A DNA stretch of 27,651 nucleotides from Chara braunii (GCA_003427395.1 BFEA01000239.1:115773-143423); one strand, 5' to 3'; shown: positions 7,901 through 17,313, counted from the first letter of the stretch. A program made the numbers and translations. The notes: generated by a model not told the origin, from the sequence alone.

Positions 7901-9460
7901 CTACGCCCGATTCTGGTTTCCCTGCAGCCTATAACGGTCCTGAACCTTATGATTTGGTTTCTGGCAATGCAGGCAAACCCTTTTCTTGAGTCTGCCCCGC
8001 CAGTCATTCTCAGTGATCCAAAGGTCAACCCAAGGTTTGGTAGTTGCATCCTCCGGTTTAGGCGGGATCTTGACTCCTTTGGAAAGTTGGTCATAACTTT
8101 TCCCGGCACCCCGATTTGGTCCCTTAGCACTGACAGTCTTTTTAAAGGCAGAAAAATTTTCTTCTTCTTTATTTGCATCGGACTCATGGGCTGAAGAACA
8201 AGTTGTATCGGAGTCCTGTTCTTGGTCGTCACCAAGAGTGGGGTCATCCACATCGGCTTCTTCTTCGGCCTCCAACAGGTCATGCACAACAAAACGGCTG
8301 CTGCCCTTGAACCGTCTGCCGCCCATGGGCTTTTTGCTGCCTACCGTGCTAACGAGGTCTATAGCCTCCAAACTGACTATGTCCTTCATTAAGGTGAGCC
8401 CCAGGTGATTAGTAAAGTTAGTTGGAACCGCGCCCTTAACCACATCTAAGCAAGATTGAGCAGTCAATTCCAAACCAGGAGTAGCGAACATCTTGCTAAG
8501 ATAGGTTTGCATGCTTTTCATGGAGCCAGTCCACTTGCTGAGCTTGACTTTGTCAAGTTGGATTCTTGCTCTAGCCACAATATGTGGATCCTGATATTGT
8601 GAGATAAGGAGATCCTCGAGGGAGGCAACCGGGGTGGTCTTAAGCCATTTGGCTAGTGCAGTCTTTTGGAACCCAGCCCGCGTCGCTTGGACTTCTAGGA
8701 AGCCCCGTACGACCGGCTCGACATTCATTCCCATGATCACTGCCTGGGTCTCAGGTTGAGTCCCCAGAATCTCAAAGTAGGCCCTTATGGAGCCGATCCA
8801 GGACTCGATGTCTTCCTTGCCGTCGTACTTAGACGGTATCTGTACCGCTTTTCGGTTCACATAGGGACCAGCGTGGCTGGGACCAACAACAGCTGGTTCC
8901 ACTCTTGGGGCTGCAGCAGTTGCAGAAGTTCCAGCCTCATTGCTTGTTACAGCAACAGCGGAATCTGCACCTTTTGTAGGTCTCGAGGGGGTTCCCAACA
9001 CATTCGAGGAAGAAGATACAATAAGAGGGGCAGAAGTAGTTTCGATTGCAGCTTCAGATCCAGGGGGTAGAGGAAGAGGGTTGGCCACTTGGGCTTGTCG
9101 CAGGTCAGCCACCTCCTTTGTCAATTCATGGTACTTGCGGGTCATATCAGTCAGATCATCTTGAAGTGTCTGCAACTTTGCAAAGACTTCAGCGATCTGA
9201 GTGGTATGGTCCTCAAGATTTCTGACTTGAACAAAGGCTGTAAGTATGGACTACAATTGTTCCCCACACTGCTCTTCAGTCAGTGAGGGAACAGTCTCTA
9301 GGAGGGCCACTTGCCTTTTCAGCAAGGTCTACTTTCTCTCCTTCTCTGTCTCTTGTTCCCTTTTAATTGCACTATCTAAAAGTGCTTGCAGATAAGGTTT
9401 CTCAGCATCACTGGCTGCATCTAATAAGGCCCGCCACTGAATTGATGTTAGCTGAGCCAT
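7901..9460 (-). pseudogene. gag of element 1
   Basis: One frame from the Met at 9460 (MAQLTSIQWRALLDAA) to 7901, interrupted only by TAG at 9331-9329 and 9253-9251. An alternative upstream Met lies at 9670. Order: a charged N-terminal region, a coiled-coil-like stretch (LQDDLTDMTRKYHELTKEV), a Ser/Ala/Pro linker, the capsid-like domain (KYDGKEDIESWIGSIRAYFE to about AKWLKTTPVASL), an acidic segment (DVDDPTLGDDQEQD) and a zinc knuckle CLHCQKPNHKVQDRY. The knuckle has Arg in place of the last Cys of the CCHC pattern, so metal and RNA binding should be impaired. Gag forms the particle and packages RNA. Confidence 0.88.
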
Positions 9461-9808
9461 TATTGGATTGTTAGTATGGACAGGTGGGTCAGAGAGTCGC
9501 CAATCAGCAAAAGAATCAATTAGACTCTCAAGAGGTTCACTCCCCCTCCCGCTTGGTCGAACACTCCTTTTCCCAATCCTAGCCCACCTCAGACGATCAC
9601 TTTCTCTCTCTCCCTGTTCTCTCTCCCTCCTCTCTCTCTCTTCTTTCAAGTTGCTAGTCTCCCCGGGCATCGGAAATGACCTCAGGAAAACAGACTGAAA
9701 AGCTCAGAGAAGAGAAGGTAGAACTCCTAGCCGGAGCGACATTTCATTTGGAAGTAGAGAGCAGCAAAAGAAACAAACAATCTCAATGAGAGGTCTGATC
9801 CAGCGACC

Positions 9809-9824
9809 CAGTCTGATCAGACTG
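9809..9824. repeat. 16-bp perfect palindrome in leader
   Basis: CAGTCTGATCAGACTG is its own reverse complement. It lies about 350 bases upstream of the gag Met at 9460 in element orientation. Similar TCTGA words occur nearby. In retroviral leaders self-complementary tips can start genome dimerisation. Its role here is inferred only. Confidence 0.7.
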
Positions 9825-10813
9825 CATACGAGGTCCTCTCGAGTCCAGTCTGACCAGCTCCGTGACCGTACATCAAATCAGACAACGAGTAGCTAAATGC
9901 AACAATGGAGAATCGAGTGGTGTATGCGAGTCAAGCCACGGACAGTGCAATCAGAAGACATGCGAAACGTCTCAGCCAAGATCCCCTCGGCAGTGGGTAT
10001 CCTAATCCAAGAAGAATGAACTCGTATCCCAACCAAGAAGACAAGAGCTCAATGCCTAACCGATTTGGGTCCATAGGCTCTTCTTGTTTGGGCTCGGTCC
10101 CCAGGGTCCCGCTGGGTCCCAAGGGTCCCACGTAGGTCTCAACCAGGTCCCAACCAACAGGAGTTCCACCTGAACTTAGTTTAGTTTGTACTGCATTGAA
10201 AAACGAACTTTCAACTTCTGGCAGAACCTACAGACTACAACCGTTCAGAGATGAAAAGACAAAGCACTGTAGAAAGACTCGGCATGTAGGTCAAGATACT
10301 TCATTTTCCATCCATCAGGTGAGTAGGTAGATCACATGCATTCAGTCACACAATCAAGACCACAGAGGAGTAGGAAAAGAAACCCAGAGTACCCCAGCAG
10401 GACAATCAATACCATACACATATACATGGGCATCCCGTAGGTGCACGACACTTACCTGAGTGGCCTTGAGCTTCGAGATGAATAGAACTCACCCCCTTTC
10501 TCATGTGGTCCTCCTGACCCCTCTAACGCTACCCCTACACTAGTGTCCTATCTCCTAGGAGGGTCCGACTCCAACACCCAAGTGCAACGCCGGATCCCCC
10601 GTCGATGCTGAAGATCAAAGTAGCAACTTGCAGTCCGTTGATGCAGAATGGCCGCTGACACTCAAGCTCGCCTACTTGAGGGCAGCCCTTAAGTTGCCAA
10701 GTGTCTCCCTTGAATCAGATTCCAGGTGCGAGTGCCTCTCACTGTCGCCTCTCTCAAATCGCCGCATGAAGTCTCCTCGAAATGTCTCGCCACCCTGATC
10801 TCACTCTCAAGCA

Positions 10814-10856
10814 ACCTGGTTAGGTTCTATGTTGACCCCACATGACCTAACCAGGT
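10814..10856. repeat. Leader hairpin, 12-bp perfect arms
   Basis: ACCTGGTTAGGT (10814-10825) pairs exactly with ACCTAACCAGGT (10845-10856). Inside the 19-base loop, ATGT and ACAT can extend the stem. GGGGGCAGC follows on the plus strand, and GGGCAGC also follows the next hairpin. Confidence 0.8.
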
Positions 10857-10905
10857 GGGGGCAGCTTCCCTAAGCCATGTTGCCCCACTTCCCTCAACCA
10901 ACCAA

Positions 10906-10951
10906 CCCTAACCCTAAGTGTTGCCCTCAACCACTTAGGTTAGGGTTAGGG
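10906..10951. repeat. Hairpin built of telomere-like TTAGGG units
   Basis: CCCTAACCCTAAGTG (10906-10920) faces CACTTAGGTTAGGGTTAGGG (10932-10951). The tip pairs CCTAAGTG with CACTTAGG, and the rest of the arms pairs with a five-base bulge. The units resemble telomeric TTAGGG/TTTAGGG but lie inside a retroelement leader just downstream of the 5' LTR. Confidence 0.75.
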
Positions 10952-11184
10952 CAGCAAAGTCAACTCTCACCATCAGAGGATTAGAAGAAGAAGAAGAAGT
11001 AAGAAAGAGGAAGAAGAAGATGTACACCAGCAAAGACAATGACAAGGCTCTTCTTCCTCGCCCAACAATCTCCTCCTCCTTATCTCCCCCTCCTCTTATT
11101 CATACAAGAAATAATAATACAATGTTGAATGACTGGTCCAGAATCAATGTCCGAGTCCCTCTTCTACTGCAGGTATCACTCAAG

Positions 11185-11247
11185 GTCCACCATAGCCATG
11201 GCCGCCTCTCTCACTCTTCACTCTCATAGGCCGAGGCTATGGCGGAC
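11185..11247. repeat. Paired inverted inserts in the 5' LTR
   Basis: GTCCACCATAGCC (11185-11197) and GGCTATGGCGGAC (11235-11247) are reverse complements with one mismatch. Most of both arms is absent from the other LTR, where the intervening sequence is continuous. The arms flank the antisense frame's start codon and shift it out of frame. Confidence 0.75.
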
Positions 11248-11627
11248 TACTAGGCCTTGCTCAGATCTCCAAAGGACAACCCAAAGCAGCTATGGCTGCT
11301 CCAGCTCAGGCCGCCATGCCCAGCCTTGCCTTGAAGCTTCTTGGTGTGGCTCTCCCTGGCTGGGGACTCCTTGCTGCAGTGCCCACCAAGGTGATGAAGA
11401 TGGCTGCCACCATAGCCAGGTAAGTACCCCTGGCACTCCTCCCCCTTCCTTCCTCCGTCCTCCTTCTTCCTCCCTCAAGTCCTTCTCCTTCCTCCCCAGC
11501 AGTGCCGCTCCAGCTTAGCGCTGGTCCAGCCAGTGCTCCACCAGTGTGTCGCCAAACTTGCACACCGAAAAAGAGGCCGGGTCTTCCGCCCGGCCTGAAG
11601 ATATACCGGCCTGCTTTGCCTCTTGGG

Positions 11628-11786
11628 CGGTGACTTCCAGGCCGCTGGCCTTCCCAAGCAACCGGTACCTCCTCCTTTTTGGAGGGAAACATCATTGCAG
11701 ACTCTGNCGGTGACTTCCAGGCCGCTGGCCTTCCCAAGCAACCGGTACCTCCTCCTTTTTGGAGGGAAACATCATTGCAGACTCTG
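11628..11786. repeat. 79-base tandem duplication joined by an N
   Basis: 11628-11706 and 11708-11786 are identical, separated by one N at 11707. The other LTR has one copy. This pattern is typical of two contig ends that overlap but were scaffolded instead of merged. Confidence 0.9.
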
Positions 11787-12200
11787 ATATTGCCCCTACA
11801 GGTCCTAGACTCAGACTGGTACCCGCTAGACCTAGCCTACACTACCGACCTCTAAAAATGCTACTTTTGTCTTCTTCTGCTCGGCCTCCGGTACCTGCAT
11901 ATTTACCCCCCTGCCGGGTGCAGTACCGGCCTAGCCGCTACTTGAGTGCTTTTCCCCCCCTGCAACCCTTCGAAGCCACGGCCACAGGTAAGTACCGGCC
12001 CTGAGGGCCCAACGAACGAACAAGTGCCATGGCGAGCCACACACACACACTCATACTAACCAGCACTCAGACAGGCACAGTCCAACAAGCACACACACAC
12101 ACAGACTTAGCAGGCAGGGAACTCAGTAGGGCATTCACTCTATGAGCAAAAGTCATAAATCAGCTGTGTGTTTCAGTCTGTGTTTGGACGGGTCATCACA

Positions 12201-12889
12201 CTTATCATATCAATCAGCCATGCATGACCACGCAAGAAGTTGCGAGGATGGTGTACTATGTGGTATATATAATCATGCGGCCCTCAATGGCTCTGAGAGT
12301 TGCTTTCAACACTCAAGTGTCGCCTGACATGCGTCCTGAGGGGTTAATCCTTCAACGCTAGACAATCGCAAGTCCTACCCTCTTCTGCACCTTGCGCAAG
12401 TGAGCGGTAGGCGGGCTTTGGCCCTTTGTGGCGGCGAAACGTCTCTGTCCCTGAAAACAGAGCTCCATCTTCAGAGGCTTGGAAATAGGTCAAGGGGTTT
12501 GATTTTGATTGCCGCCACAGACTTCAACGTTCAACTATAAAAATAAAGAAGGGACAAAGGTAAACAGAGATCTCCCTTTTTTCTCAATACGAATCTGCTT
12601 AATCTTTACGCATGGTCAAAGTAGACCACTCAGATACACAAAGTAAAATCATAACGAGGTTATAAGATACAAAACGATCACTCTCACAATCACAGTGTGA
12701 CTCCCTTCAAAATATACACAATCGCAGGCACCAATCATCGGCAAATCACGCACTACACGGGGTCAACTTCAACCACTCCCTACACCCATACACCTTGCCT
12801 TATCCACGCAAACCCCAACCTTTATCCGTTCTTCCAAAAGAAAACTCTCAGTCTCTTTTAAATGTCATTGGATTAGTACCTCTGGCCTC
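12201..12889. other. Unassigned spacer between the two elements
   Basis: No gene recognised. The only structure noted is GTGGCGGC (12428-12435) facing GCCGCCAC (12511-12518), plus a short palindrome CTTGCGCAAG near 12391. It should contain the missing 5' part of element 2 if that were complete, but I see no Gag-like frame. Confidence 0.5.
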
Positions 12890-12976
12890 AGCCCTCCTCC
12901 GTGCAAGCACGGACTCGAACCAGCGACCTCGGCCTCAAGAGCCAAGTATCGTAACCACTACAGGCAGAACCCGGTG
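12890..12976 (-). repeat. tRNA-like sequence (tRNA pseudogene or SINE head)
   Basis: On the minus strand it has a D-arm-like TGCCTGTAGTGGTTA, an anticodon-arm-like CTTGGC-TCTTGAG-CCGAG helix, and GGTTCGAGTCC, an exact match to the polymerase III B box GGTTCGANNCC. The T stem pairs only partly and no acceptor stem closes, so it is unlikely to be a working tRNA. A 6-bp hairpin CCGTGC-GCACGG follows the B box directly. Element 2 starts abruptly beside it, which suggests a junction here. Confidence 0.55.
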
Positions 12977-13002
12977 TTCAAAAGCAGAATAGACAGCCCA
13001 CC

Positions 13003-13626
13003 ATGACCTATGATACGTTGAGTAGAGAGGTGGTGTTGTTCGAAGCACAATCCACGCCAATTTCCACTTTCTGGCATAAGGACTTGGACAAGGGCAAAAA
13101 GTGGAAAGGTCGTACCACCTCTGGTCAGCTTAGGGTTAAGGATCATTTGATCCTCACTTTAGATGAACGTGGTATGGATGAGGTCCCATATCGCTAGATT
13201 GAGTGGGCCTGGAGGAAGAGGACAGTAGTGGGGGTCAGGGGAGGACCTACGATGCTGTCGCGGCTGGAGGGTGGCCGCAAGGAAGAGGAGGAGGCCAGGG
13301 CCAAGGGGGCCGGGCCTCGGGTGGCCGAGGACAGGGCGCTCAGGGGGTTGGCGGCAGAGGAAACCGCCAAGAGGGAGGTAGGTCAAGGTCCCCCGCCAAA
13401 TCGTCCGCATTCTTATCAGTCACCCCCAAGAAGGGGTGGATGGCACCCGGGCTTGCCGCAAGGCAGGCCATGGGAAAATTTGGGCTTGGAACAGTCAGTT
13501 TGGCAGCGACGTGTGGATCAGGATCAATGCATTTATTGCGGTGACCCTGGCCACATAATCAAATATTGTCCAAAGTATAGAGAAGCCCGTTATGCTGCAC
13601 AAGCAGCAAAAGGCAACCGCCGGTAG
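13003..13626 (+). pseudogene. gag C-terminal part of element 2
   Basis: One frame with a single TAG at 13195-13197. The part before the stop (STFWHKDLDKGKKWKG, LILTLDERGMDEVPYR) has no motif I can name. The part after is basic and ends with a zinc knuckle, CIYCGDPGHIIKYC, an intact CCHC pattern near 13528-13570, which binds RNA in the nucleocapsid. Between about 13203 and 13440 the +1 frame gives a Gly/Arg/Gln-rich sequence (GGRGQGAQGVGGRGN, then RSRSP) that looks more like a nucleocapsid tail. Two compensating shifts may therefore have occurred. The N-terminal capsid domain is missing. Confidence 0.75.
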
Positions 13627-13703
13627 GGGTCGCAACTGCCCTTACCCCTAGGCCATGTGGAGAAGAGTGCGCGCACCATAGATGAACTCCCAAGCCACAT
13701 GAG

Positions 13704-14400
13704 CCTACGACAAAGGTTGCTGGTAAGTACCTAGACAATTGTCCAGAGACTGCTTGTGTTAGAGTTTCTCTAGGTACTTCCCTCACAGGCGTGGCAGAAG
13801 AATTGAAGGAGAGGATGCCTGCCTGGGCCAAGATGAAGAAAGAGGCGAAATGATAACTTATGATAGTAGATGTAGAGATCTTTAGAGGACGAGTAGGGGC
13901 CCTTGTAGACAATGGGGCCACTCACAGTTATATTAGTAGGAAAGCACTGTAGAAGTTAAAGTTGAATTTGCAAGTCCAAAAGCTAGAAAACCCTATAGTT
14001 AGTATCCTCGCAGACAATCGCACTATGCAGGTCGAGGATTACGTTGAGGGAGTGCAGGAGTACTTTCGCCTAGAGAAGGATGGGAAAGTGGAGAAAGTTC
14101 TCCATTCCCTGACTCTCCTCGTAGAGGACAACCTTCCTTTTGACATGGTCCTAGGAATGGACAGGGGAGACGCAGCAGGGCCCACACTCCATTTGAGAGA
14201 GCATGAGTGTAGGCTCCCTTGTCTAACAGGTGAAGTTAAGACTACTCGCTTGTTTCATGTGTCAGGAGTAAACAACTCTCTGGCACATTGTTGTCTCAGT
14301 GCTCCCACATTCGCTCGTTTAGTAAAGAAGGAGCAATTAGAAAAGCAGGTTTTTGTAGCCTATGTTAGGCCGGTCACTGAGCCTAAAGAAGAGAGACCCA
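13704..14400 (+). pseudogene. Protease region of element 2
   Basis: Begins with a linker (GKYLDNCPETACVRVSLG, ELKERMPAWAKMKKE) closed by a stop. The retropepsin frame near 13860 follows, with the active site ALVDNGATHSYIS. The second position is Asn (codon AAT) instead of Ser or Thr. A TAG at about 13951 splits the domain. The next stretch, from 13962, carries the distal motif LPFDMVLGMD and runs into the RT linker. The protease would have matured Gag-Pol. It cannot be made in one piece. Confidence 0.8.
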
Positions 14401-15760
14401 TAGACCCTGCTATTGTCAAGCTGTTGGAGGAGTATACGAACTTAGTTAAGCCGTCGACAGGAGTAGTGTCGCGACCGATCCAGCATCGCATAGAGATAGA
14501 GCCTGGCAGTAGGACTCCTAAGGGAGCTATCTATAGAATGTCCCCAGTGGAGTTCTACGTAAGCAGTTGGATGAGCTTCTCGAGAAGGGTTGGATTAGGC
14601 CCAGTTTGTCTCCATTTGGAACACCTGTTCTTTTTGTCCCCAAGAAGGAGGGAGAGCTCAGGATGTGCATACACTATAGAGGTTCAACGCCGTCACAACA
14701 AAGAATGCAGAACCGCTGCCTCGTATAGATGATCTGTTGGATTGGGTGCAAGGCTGCAAGTATTTTTCAAAGATAGATTTGAATTTTGGTTATCATCAGA
14801 TAGAGGTTCACTCTGATGATCAGTATAAGACTGCGTTCGGGACGCGATACGGGCACTACGAGTTTATAGTCATGCCCTTTGGACTAACCAATGCGCCAGC
14901 GACATTCCAACGCTGTATGAATGATTTGCTTAGGCCGTGGTTAGATAGATTCGTGGTAGTGTATTTAGATGACATTCTAGTTTTTAGCAAGACCCTCCAG
15001 GAGCATGAGGGCCACCTGGGGTAGGTCTTGGAGAAGCTTAGAGAAGCTAACTTCAAGATCAACGCAAAGAAGTGCAAATGGGCCAAGACACAAGTTTTGT
15101 ACTTGGGCCACGTCTTAGACGGAGACGGCATAAAACCTAAAGATAGCAAGATTGCAACGATTAGACATTGGCCAACGCCCCGCACACTGACTGAGTTGCG
15201 GTCATTTTTAGGCCTAGCCAATTATTACAGGAAGTTTGTCAGGAACTTCTTCACCATGGTTGCACCCCTTTGTAGGTTGCTAAAGAAAGAAGCAATCTAG
15301 AAGTGGGACAAAGACCGTACGTTGGCCCTGAAGAAGTTGAAGTGGGCTTTGATAGAGTATCTAGTCCTTAAGGTAGTCGATCCGTCCCTGCCTTTCGTTG
15401 TTACCACTGACTCGAGTCAGTATGGCATATGTGTTGTCTTACAACAAGACATGGCAATGGGTATAGGTCCGTAGAGTTCATGTCTGCCAAGATGCCTTCA
15501 GAGAAGGTAGCGACATCCACCTATGAGAGGGACCTCTACGCTCTCAGGCAAGCACTAGAGCACTGGAAGCATTACTTGCTTGGGAGACACTTCAAAGTCT
15601 ATTCAGACCACGAGACTCTAAGCTGGTTGAAGACAAGCCAAGATGACACCTAAGCTTACTAGATGGGCCGCAGAGATAGATCAGTATGACTTTTAACTTA
15701 AGCCAAACAAAGGGAAGTACAATGTAGTTGTGGACGCTCTAAGTTGGAGAGCTGATTACT
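14400..15760 (+). pseudogene. Reverse transcriptase and RNase H of element 2
   Basis: RT begins PIQHRIEIEPGSRTPKGAIY, shifts frame near 14556, continues [20 protein letters not shown] and [15 protein letters not shown], and shifts again near 14670-14720. From 14737 it reads [30 protein letters not shown] and the catalytic YLDDILVFS (14962-14973 for YLDD). A TAG at 15022-15024 interrupts HLG-VLEKL. The thumb and connection (KCKWAKTQVLYLGHVLDGDG, ELRSFLGLANYYRKFV) are complete, unlike element 1. After a TAG near 15298, RNase H reads VTTDSSQYGI, then STYERDLYALRQALEHWKH and VYSDHETLSWL, with more shifts and a TAA before LKPNKGKYNVVVDAL. Confidence 0.92.
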
Positions 15761-16748
15761 TTGGAGCGATAGTTCACTATCTGGATATAGGGAGAAACCT
15801 GCTGCAGAAAGTTAGAGAAGCGTATGCGCATGATCCTATCTATAGTGACCTCCTCAAGAGAGTTAAGGAGGCCCCAGAGTCCGAACCAGATTACCGCACT
15901 ACTGATGGATTATTATTCGAGAAGACTAATGTAGTTGGCTGTTTGTGTGTTCCCAATAGTGAGGAGATCCGTAGTTTGATCTTAGGGGAATGCCACGACA
16001 CAGAGGGACACTTTGGTTGGCAAAAGATACTAGCCAACCTCATGCGCGCGTATATGTGGCCAAGAATGAAGACCGACTGCATAGAGTATGTACGCAATTG
16101 TAAAGTTTGTCAGAGAAATAAGACTACTACGCGAGCCCCTCTTGGTCTTCTCAGACCCTTGCCTATTCCTGACAGACCCGAAGATTCTGTGTCCATTGAC
16201 TTTATGGATGTTGGGGTCAAGAGTAGGCATGGCAAGAGTCAAGTCATGGTTATAGTGGATAGGTTTAGCAAGTATGCAGTTTTTATCCCCTTGCCTGCAA
16301 AGGCACGAACAACTTAGTAGTTCGGAAGTTCTTTGACCATTAGGTCAGTGAACATGGTATACCGTTGTCAATAGTCAATGACAGAGACGCCAGGTTCACC
16401 AGTTAGAACTGGCAGGAACTGACGAAAGTTTATGGTTCGAAGTTATTGATGTTATTTGGCCGTCATCCTGAGACTGTCGGTCAGACTGGACAGATGAACA
16501 AGCTCCTGCAACAAGTTCTTAGAATGTACATTAGGCCCGACCAGATCAACTGGGATGAGATGCTTCCAAAGGTAGCCAGTGCATACAATAACAGCGTGCA
16601 CTTAGCCACATGTCGCACTCCCAACGAACTGCACAAGTCCTTTAGACCGCGCAGACCATTTGAGGAACTTAACAGGGATCAGATTCAGAGGCTACCGCCC
16701 GGTACACGAGAGTCTGTGCGAGAAAGAGATAGCTACCATTGTAGATAA
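15730..16748 (+). pseudogene. Integrase of element 2, catalytic Glu lost
   Basis: The zinc domain HDTEGHFGWQKILANL with CKVCQRNK is followed by the first catalytic Asp in SIDFMDVG (open to 16317). A frameshift and stops interrupt the middle, where the second Asp survives in NDRDARF near 16381. From 16446 the frame reads FGRHPETVGQTGQMNKLLQ. The residue where the catalytic Glu is expected (GQTE) is Gly (GGA at 16498-16500), and the conserved Asp of HPETDG is Val. This integrase could not catalyse strand transfer. The remainder (YNNSVHLATCRTPNELH) matches the end of the core in element 1. Confidence 0.9.
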
Positions 16749-17276
16749 CCTCAGGAAAGCCCAGAACAGAATGATAGAGCAAGCTAATAAGCATCGTCGC
16801 CCTCACAGTCTTAAGTAGGCGACTTAGTCTGGGTCAAGTCAAAAGAGTTCGCTTCTCTGGAGAGCACCTTGCAAAAGTTACTGCCTGCGTATCAAGGACC
16901 GTGGCCAGTCTTAGAAGTCAAGGGCGGAGAGGATGGTCCGTCCTACACCATCGAGATTCTGGCACACCTCCACACCTAGCCAGTATTCCATGCGTCAAAG
17001 TTGTTGCCTTGTACCACCAGTCAACAGTTTCCATCACGGAGATCCATGATTCCTCTGGATATGGATGGAAGATACGACATTGATGGCATAGTAGGTGAGG
17101 ATGTTTTAAGAACAGGAGGTAGAGGTCGTCCACAGAAACAGTACAAAGTTAGATTCTTGTTTCAAGAGCCAGAAGACGACCGTTGGTTCACACGAAAAGA
17201 ACTTCTAGAGATAGCTCCAGATATAGTCCGAGCCTACGAGAGAGATAAGAAAGGTAAAGGTCCTGCCTTAGACTAA
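16749..17276 (+). pseudogene. Integrase C-terminal domain and chromodomain of element 2
   Basis: Pieces in order are IATIVDNLRKAQNRMIEQAN, GDLVWVKSKEFASLES, QGPWPVLEVKGGEDGPSY, PVFHASKLLP and then a chromodomain, DIDGIVGEDVLRTGGRGRPQ to DDRWFTRKELLEIAPDIVRA, ending at the stop before 17277. Stops (after HSLK and HLHT) and frame changes separate some pieces. The last 75 codons are open. The chromodomain is better preserved than in element 1 and supports the chromovirus assignment of both. Confidence 0.88.
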
Positions 17277-17313
17277 AGTATTCTTGGAGGACCTCGAATT
17301 TAGGCCGATGGGA

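Larger units (their letters stand above)
9671..10978 (-). other. Untranslated leader of element 1
   Basis: The 1.3 kb between the 5' LTR and gag. I find no convincing gene. It holds GGGTCCC-type repeats near 10096-10155, a 16-bp palindrome at 9809-9824, a strong hairpin at 10814-10856 and a hairpin of telomere-like units at 10906-10951. The primer-binding site should start beside 10978; minus-strand sequence there reads TCTGATGGTGAGAGTTGACT, in which TGGTGAGAG could begin a site for a tRNA ending CTCTCACCA. I cannot assign the tRNA. Confidence 0.6.
3008..12200 (-). mobile_element. Ty3/gypsy chromovirus, full length but decayed (element 1)
   Basis: A complete LTR retrotransposon transcribed from the minus strand. 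In element order it has a 5' LTR (10979-12200), a 1.3-kb leader, gag, protease, reverse transcriptase, RNase H, integrase, a chromodomain, a polypurine tract and a 3' LTR (3008-4096). The LTRs begin TGTGAT and the left one ends in CA, the usual TG...CA termini. Integrase lies after RNase H, which is the Ty3/gypsy order, and the C-terminal chromodomain assigns it to the chromoviruses. Coding frames are broken by several frameshifts and TAG/TAA codons, so it is non-autonomous. No target-site duplication is visible: AGAGA precedes the left LTR and CTTAT follows the right LTR. Confidence 0.93.
10979..12200 (-). repeat. 5' LTR of element 1
   Basis: Direct repeat of 3008-4096 with scattered substitutions. 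In element orientation it starts TGTGATGACCCGTCC at 12200 and ends CTAATCC at 10979, the last base differing from the expected CA. It is longer because of a roughly 24-base insert near 11101, the foldback inserts at 11185-11247 and a 79-base duplication joined by N. It should hold the element promoter on the minus strand, but I cannot point to a convincing TATA box. Confidence 0.92.

Noticed and set aside
10906-10951. True telomere or chromosome end.
   Set aside because: Only a few units in inverted arrangement, inside a retrotransposon leader with element sequence on both sides.
13725-13779. Perfect 10-bp inverted repeat AAGTACCTAG / CTAGGTACTT.
   Set aside because: It lies in the gag-protease linker coding text of element 2, with a 35-base loop. 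Could be chance, and no further structure supports it.
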